Source: Tubulanus polymorphus (Eukaryota > Nemertea > Palaeonemertea > Tubulaniformes > Tubulanidae). From it: 64,000 nt of DNA. The notes beneath the pieces were generated by a model, which was not told where the DNA came from, ran no database searches, and saw only the letters and a program-made list of their open reading frames with translations. Position 1 is the first letter of the stretch, and each line of letters starts with the position of its first letter. Positions 62,101 through 64,000 of the stretch are shown here, in pieces. The position numbers were made by a program, and so were the translations under genes. The DNA lies in the NCBI RefSeq assembly GCF_964204645.1, contig NC_134030.1, forward strand, positions 9,360,278-9,424,277. Direction: 5' to 3'.

Positions 62101-64000
62101 AGAGTTATACGTCCAGAATTTGGGTGTGAACAAAACCCTCATCGGTGTCAACAATTTCACGATTGTTTGGGATGCTCCCGCAAATGCTATAGGCCGACTG
62201 AAATATCTTCCCCAGCTTCGGTAATTATTACATATTGGACTGCCGGCTTTTGCGTTCCCTTTTCATCTGTTTGTAAACGTCTGTAAAAGTATTTTGGGAA
62301 GTTTTGAAAAACGCTTTGATGTATTGTCTCAGGGTGGCCCCTTACCAGGAATTCAGGAAAATCAGGCAAAAGTCGGGGAATTTTCTGTCCATTAAAAGAG
62401 TCAAGGAATATTCTGGGAATTTTGTGAAAAAGCTAAAATTTGGGAAAAGTCAGGAAAATTTGCTAGATCGTGTGTAAAATCTCACAGTTTCCATCTAGTA
62501 TTTGAATGTTTTGATTGATTGGATTCTTAGCAGATCAAGTCGGGGAAAAGTCAGGGGAAAGGCAAGTCAAATAAAAGTGGCCACCCTGTGTCTGGATATT
62601 TGGTTAATTCATCTATTATCAGGTCACATCTGGAGCCCAAGAGGTACCTCAATTGGTGAAGATACGATTCTATAGCTGATTTACACTTATCAATTGTTTT
62701 TTTCCTCTTTCAATAAGGGTGCAAGACAAACCTTCGTCGCGTTACATGAACTTTTCGGAGACGTCCGATCGCCGCTTCACATTCTTACACCTATTGGCGC
62801 AAACGAAATACTTGTACCGTGTACGGGTCATCCAGATCGTCAATCAAATGAGAATGGTCTATCCACCGCAGCTCATGTTACCGACCGAGACACTTACAGG
62901 AAGTAGGTATTAATCATTAAATACAGCAGCTCATCGCGGATTCGTTATGTCAAAGAATGTAAAAAATGAAAATCAGGCCATTGATAAAGCCGACAGATCA
63001 ATCAACGAGTAAACACACATTTTGTCGACTGGTATATTTGATGTGGAACGCTAAAATCTAGACTTACCCAATTGATGTAATGATACCTAATCCTTTTCCT
63101 ATTTACGCCATCTGGTCATGGGATAGCCGATTGCACAGGGTCCTATCGCTGTGACTATAGTCTGATTGTGTAATTTCAGTTCCTTCGAAGCCGCAGTTTT
63201 TAACGGCTACTGCAGTACTCTCGCCAAGCGATAAATACAGCGTAAAAGTCGACTGGAAATCTCCGAAGCAACCGAACGGAGTCATCATAAAATACGTAAT
63301 CGTGAGTACATTCGATATATTTCATTTATCGATTAGTTTACGATAGAAGTAACCGAGAAGACGAAGACTGATAATATTGTAAAATAAGACATTGTTTACT
63401 CAGTGATACTTTCATTCTTTGGTTCAGAGACGCATTTGATTTTATGTTTTGTGGGTTATTTCTGATTGCTTAGCTATGTGAAACTTAACTTGGGCCACAA
63501 GTAATTGATACCTTGTTTCTTATCCTGTGAAAATTTCAAACCTAGGTGGGTATGCGGAAAACACAATACAAGTGACAAAAAAAACACAAAAATCCTGACT
63601 TGACAATATTGTTAAATTTGATGTAGATTCCAAATCTAGATGTGACATTTTTCACTAGTGACTCGAATCTAATAGGCATCCCGGCAGCTTCTTCACCGAC
63701 GGAGTTGCCTTTACAGACATACACGTTCACATCGAGGCTAGTAGTTTCGACGTTCGGAAGGGACACGGGAAGTGCCTTCTTAATGGCTCCGGGAGGCAAT
63801 AAGTCAGTGGTTATTAATTTATGATACAATTCTTTAAATGTTAATGTGAATTTGTCGATCAAAATCACCTCTACTACTGTCCAAGGAACAAAAGTAGTTC
63901 CATATCTGTCGATAATTTTGACGGCCAGCTGGACCACTTCAACCGACTCGGCCATGATTACCTGATAGATCGCGCAAACACGCAAGCAGTTCTATGATTG
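34732..64000 (+). CDS. SORL1: SORL1 (LR11/SorLA)-type sorting receptor, 5' part, 28 exons plus one duplicated exon
   Basis: Exons: 34732-35178, 37216-37458, 38091-38252, 38752-38819, 39310-39496, alternative 40231-40320 or 42265-42363, 44516-44691, 45549-45744, 46156-46335, 46451-46533, 47116-47291, 48229-48421, 48925-49044, 49731-49986, 50262-50491, 51464-51867, 52691-52826, 52944-53119, 54601-54717, 55303-55437, 57136-57420, 57676-57810, 58139-58273, 60416-60547, 60872-61159, 62103-62220, 62718-62902, 63180-63301. Phases agree at every join, giving about 1728 residues with one of the two alternative exons. Domain order, signal/propeptide, VPS10p with 10CC, YWTD propeller, EGF-like, LDLa cluster, FNIII, is unique to SORL1. 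Known role: type I membrane receptor sorting cargo between Golgi and endosomes. The remaining FNIII modules, membrane segment and tail lie beyond the window. Confidence 0.93.
35179..37215 (+). other. SORL1 intron 1
   Basis: 2 kb. Contains a tRNA-like fragment (36420-36487), a stretch of degenerate TTAGGG-like sequence around 36325-36385, and at its 3' end a 104-bp tandem duplication that includes the exon 2 acceptor. No extra exon recognised. Confidence 0.6.
36420..36487 (+). repeat. tRNA-derived fragment (box A and degenerate box B)
   Basis: tcggtggtctagtggtatga contains box A (TGGTCTAGTGG); cccgggttcgagtcttgc is close to box B. The sequence resembles the start of a tRNA but the T-stem and acceptor stem do not pair, so it is a SINE head or tRNA pseudogene. 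Confidence 0.4.
37012..37220 (+). repeat. 104-bp tandem duplication spanning the SORL1 exon 2 acceptor
   Basis: From ttatgcgtatctatcagtaa to tacagttcgcgttg the sequence occurs twice, at 37031-37120 and 37135-37224, offset by exactly 104 bases and identical in that part. The first 15 bases or so differ by small indels. Each copy ends with the same acceptor, gtatttacag, and the first three exon codons. Only the second copy continues into the exon (37216-37458). Confidence 0.95.
37216..47291 (+). CDS. SORL1: SORL1 VPS10p ten-bladed propeller exons
   Basis: Exons 37216-37458 to 47116-47291. Asp-box/BNR-like signatures appear repeatedly: [45 protein letters not shown] and SWNEGETW. Stretches such as [31 protein letters not shown] and [20 protein letters not shown] match SORL1 specifically, rather than sortilin or SORCS. 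In the family the propeller's inner cavity binds peptide ligands. Exons 40231-40320 and 42265-42363 encode two versions of one segment and are listed separately. Many N-x-S/T sites are visible, as expected for a luminal domain. Confidence 0.92.
37603..37979 (+). mobile_element. TIR element, CAGGGTTCCTACGACTCC family, copy 1
   Basis: Begins cagggttcctatgactcc and ends tgtgggaccctg, giving a short terminal inverted repeat. Interior landmarks are gaaaacgtacttggaacat, cttcaattttcagaatgggc, gtaccagttgagaccagga, gatttaggagtctactgta and tccaggaatgactgat. About 377 bp, no coding capacity. Other copies are confined to SORL1 introns. Confidence 0.75.
38341..38518 (+). mobile_element. TIR element, CAGGGTTCCTACGACTCC family, internally deleted copy
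   Basis: Contains the first about 70 bases (taggattccttaaaaaacct, gcttttaaaggtacttgaaa) and then the last about 80 (tttctcctttgatacttaag, tccaggaatgactgatctg). The middle is missing. Confidence 0.65.
40231..40320 (+). CDS. SORL1: SORL1 alternative exon 6a (VPS10p segment)
   Basis: Acceptor gattttacag, then 30 codons encoding [20 protein letters not shown] and GGRNTTN, then donor gttggt, which is weak. Phase 0 on both sides. It is homologous to exon 42265-42363 (both have ASP, then EL-Y/W-(I/V)S, N-R/H-S, a basic segment and a terminal NTN-type sequence). It aligns to the same place in vertebrate SORL1, where only one such exon is represented. Likely used alternatively with 6b. Confidence 0.75.
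40321..42264 (+). other. Intron between the two alternative SORL1 exons
   Basis: 1.9 kb with no repeat family I can place with confidence apart from scattered fragments. A 41750-42060 stretch contains repeated ttgtgccctttttggacatca-like units on the minus strand; short open frames there are not gene-like. Confidence 0.45.
42265..42363 (+). CDS. SORL1: SORL1 alternative exon 6b (VPS10p segment)
   Basis: Acceptor tgtaatcag, then 33 codons encoding [20 protein letters not shown] and [11 protein letters not shown], then consensus donor gtaagt. Phase 0 on both sides, so it substitutes for exon 6a or could be added to it. Its end, NNTNE, joined to [11 protein letters not shown], fits the vertebrate sequence closely, and LELWVS matches vertebrate better than 6a's ELYIS. 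It is probably the ancestral or default version. Confidence 0.8.
42395..42490 (+). mobile_element. TIR element, CAGGGTTCCTACGACTCC family, 5' fragment
   Basis: cagggttcgtacgactcctt through aaaatgcccgaaactccttt, then the similarity stops. It lies 32 bases after the donor of SORL1 exon 6b. Confidence 0.65.
44068..44430 (+). mobile_element. TIR element, CAGGGTTCCTACGACTCC family, copy
   Basis: Shares ctccttgatttcttgaaaac, gccagaaactcctaatttc, tcggtacagttggaaccagg, gatttaggaggagtctactg and tccaggaatgactgatctgc with the family, and ends agggaccctg. It ends about 85 bases before exon 44516. Confidence 0.7.
44749..44997 (-). mobile_element. piggyBac-like MITE with TTAA flanks, copy 1
   Basis: TTAA at 44745-44748 and 44998-45001 flank CCCGATCATGACTGACTAAT ... 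GAACTGAAAGGG. Reading the minus strand, it aligns to 61332-61619: gaataacgggcataccgctt here matches the reverse complement of gtggtattcccgttattc there, and ccagcactttcgggg matches the ccagcactatagggt region. TTAA duplication with a CCC-initial end is the piggyBac pattern. About 249 bp. Confidence 0.75.
45360..45446 (+). mobile_element. piggyBac-like MITE, terminal fragment
   Basis: ctatggatcactgatttgta, then cacagcactgcggtgtagac and tctgaaagggttaa resemble the right end of 44749-44997, and a TTAA follows. The other end is not seen. Lies in the same intron as copy 1. Confidence 0.5.
46563..46936 (+). mobile_element. TIR element, CAGGGTTCCTACGACTCC family, copy
   Basis: Begins aaggttccctatgactcctt and ends ctgtaggaaccctg. 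Interior has gttgaaaccaggattc, cataca aaaccactgaatta-type sequence and actctaggaagtgactactg. It starts 29 bases after the donor of exon 46451-46533. Confidence 0.7.
48229..49830 (+). CDS. SORL1: SORL1 10CC module
   Basis: Exons 48229-48421, 48925-49044 and the start of 49731-49986. Ten cysteines are visible in order in the fragments [62 protein letters not shown] and VITCP. This is the complete set of the VPS10p 10CC module that packs against the propeller. KMWSP and [11 protein letters not shown] are almost unchanged relative to vertebrate SORL1. Confidence 0.92.
49190..49415. repeat. Dispersed repeat, ggaactaataaccgaa family, copy 2
   Basis: gtggtcggaactaataaccg through cattcggtttcatttagttg and gtcgactaactccgataacc, then gaaggtggccctgc. 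Partly palindromic (ctatagtt, aactatag). Related to 21968-22240. Confidence 0.5.
49831..51867 (+). CDS. SORL1: SORL1 LDLR class B (YWTD) beta-propeller
   Basis: Exons 49731-49986 (3' part), 50262-50491 and 51464-51867. Blade signatures are [62 protein letters not shown] and [21 protein letters not shown] and [10 protein letters not shown] are the usual conserved turns between blades. In receptors of this class the six-bladed propeller takes part in pH-dependent ligand release. Vertebrate SORL1 has the same domain in the same position. Confidence 0.92.
50030..50240 (+). mobile_element. TIR element, CAGGGTTCCTACGACTCC family, 3'-truncated copy
   Basis: ttatgattccttaaaaactc through ctaaatcggtacagttggga. 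It stops abruptly about 20 bases before the acceptor of exon 50262. Confidence 0.65.
50976..51391 (+). mobile_element. TIR element, CAGGGTTCCTACGACTCC family, copy
   Basis: Begins cggtccctacgactccttga and ends gatctgtagggcaccatg. Shows the full interior, including ggttaccaccaggatttg, actgagtttaggtagtgtg, accgctgaattaacggtg and catttaggaggagttaata. Confidence 0.7.
52533..52620. repeat. Hairpin MITE, ccagttccacagttgtgag family, diverged copy
   Basis: gtgcccagttccgaagttgt and atgcgaaactgggtccc form the ends; tcagttcatttccaattagt is the centre. About 70 bases before exon 52691. Confidence 0.55.
52691..53000 (+). CDS. SORL1: SORL1 EGF-like segment
   Basis: Exon 52691-52826 and the first part of 52944-53119. 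It encodes [18 protein letters not shown], then [10 protein letters not shown] and, after the intron, [16 protein letters not shown]. The cysteine spacing is that of an LDLR-type EGF-like module that caps the YWTD propeller. The intervening intron is only 117 bases. Confidence 0.85.
53001..61159 (+). CDS. SORL1: SORL1 cluster of ten LDLR class A repeats
   Basis: Repeats by exon: 52944-53119 (CGLQQLRC...DELDC), 54601-54717, 55303-55437, 57136-57420 (two repeats), 57676-57810, 58139-58273, 60416-60547 and 60872-61159 (two). Most keep C-x-W-x-C-D-G/D-x-x-D-C-x-D-x-S-D-E-x-x-C, the calcium-coordinating pattern. Single-repeat exons share phase 1 borders, the usual arrangement for shuffled LDLa exons. 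Vertebrate SORL1 has 11 repeats; one may be missing here or be in an exon I did not recognise. The repeat at 60900-60990 has a shortened first loop. The repeat at 58150-58265 ([11 protein letters not shown]) lacks the usual second Asp. Confidence 0.9.
53150..53738. mobile_element. Non-autonomous TIR transposon with TA flanks, copy 2 (589 bp)
   Basis: Ends CCGTAAAAACCGGCGTATAAG and its counterpart cttatacgccagtttttacgg, with TA on both sides (53148-53149 and 53739-53740). It is the inverted counterpart of 3557-4139: tataagtcgagtttttaacc here corresponds to ggttaaaaactcgacttata there. It begins 30 bases after the donor of SORL1 exon 52944-53119. Confidence 0.8.
55928..56774. mobile_element. TIR element with internal tandem repeats (agctccgctgt ends)
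   Basis: Starts with the hairpin agctccgctgtgacc / ggtcagcggagct (55928-55957), followed by a cgtcgtcgtccgtccatccg tract. Its other end, acagcggagct, is at 56764-56774. Between them lie about four tandem copies of a roughly 140-base unit containing acttggtatgaatgatctat, agtgcctacaaaagtacaga, tttgcataaattatgcaaat and agggctatttttagattttc. Lies in the SORL1 intron 55438-57135. No coding capacity. Confidence 0.75.
57508..57648. repeat. Hairpin MITE, ccagttgcacagtcatggc family, copy 2
   Basis: gggccagttgcatagtcact and ggacttaagtcacgactgc, aactgggccc form the ends; the interior has ccaatctaacaacttaaaac like the copy at 16149-16277. About 30 bases before SORL1 exon 57676. Confidence 0.65.
58739..59990. 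mobile_element. TIR element with internal tandem repeats (gcccacttggg ends)
   Basis: Starts with the hairpin agcccacttgggact / agtcccagcgggct and a tcgtccgtcgtccgtccgtc tract; the far end, tcccaagtgggc at 59957-59968, is complementary to the start. The interior has at least four tandem units of roughly 150 bases with ccacaatcaattggaaagtt, gtagctcatgacat, tctatgattgtggtgagttt and ggtcaccagggggcgttgaa. It shares its overall plan and the agtgg...atggtgtccct 3' motif with 55928-56774. No coding capacity. Confidence 0.75.
60146..60265. repeat. Hairpin MITE, ccagttccacagttgtgag family, well-preserved copy
   Basis: cctggacccagttccacagt and actgtggaactgaaccctgg form the ends; the interior is rich in gagttaactc and ttcattttcaatgag. 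It lies about 150 bases before SORL1 exon 60416. Confidence 0.75.
61332..61619 (+). mobile_element. piggyBac-like MITE with TTAA flanks, copy 2
   Basis: TTAA at 61328-61331 and 61620-61623 flank CCCTTTCAGTG ... CACTGAAAGGG, an 11-bp perfect terminal inverted repeat. Internal palindromes are cactgcagtgcggtgta and acaccgcactgcggtgtatt. About 288 bp, no open frame. It lies between the last LDLa exon and the first FNIII exon. Confidence 0.88.
62103..63301 (+). CDS. SORL1: SORL1 first fibronectin type III modules (partial array)
   Basis: Exons 62103-62220, 62718-62902 and 63180-63301. The first encodes [20 protein letters not shown] then [17 protein letters not shown], the A-to-C strands of an FNIII fold. 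The second contains [13 protein letters not shown], the F strand. The third starts a new module with [20 protein letters not shown], then [18 protein letters not shown]. Vertebrate SORL1 has six FNIII modules, so most of the array and the membrane segment are beyond the window. The last exon ends in phase 0 at donor gtgagt. Confidence 0.85.
62330..62588 (+). mobile_element. TIR element, CAGGGTGGCCACTT family, best copy, with target duplication
   Basis: Ends cagggtggcccctt and aaaagtggccaccctg, flanked by TGTCT on both sides (62325-62329 and 62589-62593). Interior shares aagtcggggaattttctg, taaaatctcacagtttccat, gcagatcaagtcggggaaaa and caagtcaaataaaagtggc with the other copies. The flanking sequence is itself a remnant of the 58739-59990 type element. 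Confidence 0.85.
63542..63955 (-). CDS. Possible minus-strand ORF inside or near a SORL1 intron (unrecognised)
   Basis: 137 codons from an ATG at 63955 with a fair context (A at -3, G at +4) to a stop at 63542, uninterrupted. The protein begins [19 protein letters not shown] and contains [32 protein letters not shown] and [19 protein letters not shown], with a plausible mix of hydrophobic and charged residues. I do not recognise it. It could be an intron-nested gene, an exon of a longer minus-strand gene, or part of a transposable element. The plus strand of the same interval also has an open stretch (63629 to about 63802) whose end faintly resembles an FNIII F-G region. At most one of the two is coding. 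Confidence 0.3.
   Translation of the reverse strand: MAESVEVVQLAVKIIDRYGTTFVPWTVVEVILIDKFTLTFKELYHKLITTDLLPPGAIKKALPVSLPNVETTSLDVNVYVCKGNSVGEEAAGMPIRFESLVKNVTSRFGIYIKFNNIVKSGFLCFFCHLYCVFRIPT

Noticed and set aside
63629-63802. Possible additional SORL1 exon on the plus strand
   Set aside because: The acceptor lacks a pyrimidine tract and only the last part faintly resembles an FNIII strand; the opposite strand looks more protein-like, so I did not add it to the gene model.

Overview
The window is animal (bilaterian) nuclear DNA, most likely from a marine invertebrate. Genes are split into many short exons with GT/AG borders. Exons are rich in codons ending in CpG (TCG, ACG, GCG, CCG), while introns are AT-rich and packed with small transposable elements. 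The encoded proteins are clearly metazoan, but I cannot fix the phylum from this sequence; a spiralian or ambulacrarian would fit.

Four host genes can be read with confidence. (1) 767-24513, plus strand: the 3' half of a KMT2C/D-type (MLL3/4) histone H3K4 methyltransferase, 17 exons and about 1170 residues, with extended PHD, FYRN, FYRC, WDR5-binding and SET/post-SET modules. The gene begins upstream of the window. (2) 27002-31240, minus strand: a complete MEOX (Mox) homeobox gene of three exons, facing tail-to-tail with KMT2. (3) 32801-33713, plus strand: a complete four-exon calcyphosin-like EF-hand gene (CAPSL), head-to-head with MEOX. (4) 34732 to beyond the window, plus strand: a SORL1/LR11-type sorting receptor. 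Its prepropeptide, VPS10p domain with 10CC module, YWTD propeller, EGF-like segment, ten LDLa repeats and the first FNIII modules are visible in 28 constitutive exons plus one extra, duplicated exon; the 3' end lies outside.

A DIRS-type tyrosine-recombinase retrotransposon (about 4846-10932) sits in the sense orientation in one KMT2 intron. Its RT/RNase H and recombinase frames are open with intact catalytic residues, its gag-like frame is shifted twice, and its inverted terminal repeats and internal complementary region are preserved. Introns hold many non-autonomous elements: TTAA-flanked piggyBac-like MITEs, at least three other terminal-inverted-repeat families, hairpin MITEs, two larger elements with internal tandem repeats, tRNA-derived fragments and a long (TA)n tract.

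The most interesting observations are in SORL1: (a) two tandem homologous exons of the same phase (40231-40320 and 42265-42363) that look like alternative, probably mutually exclusive, versions of one VPS10p segment; (b) a 104-bp tandem duplication that copies the exon 2 splice acceptor and exon start, giving a decoy acceptor that leads to a stop; (c) a hairpin just upstream of the start codon. KMT2 has a WDR5-binding motif with Val where vertebrate paralogues have Ala.

No cellular pathway links the four genes; their adjacency is a microsynteny fact to compare with other genomes. Chromatin (KMT2), mesoderm/muscle patterning (MEOX), calcium binding (CAPSL) and endosomal sorting (SORL1) are separate roles known for these families.
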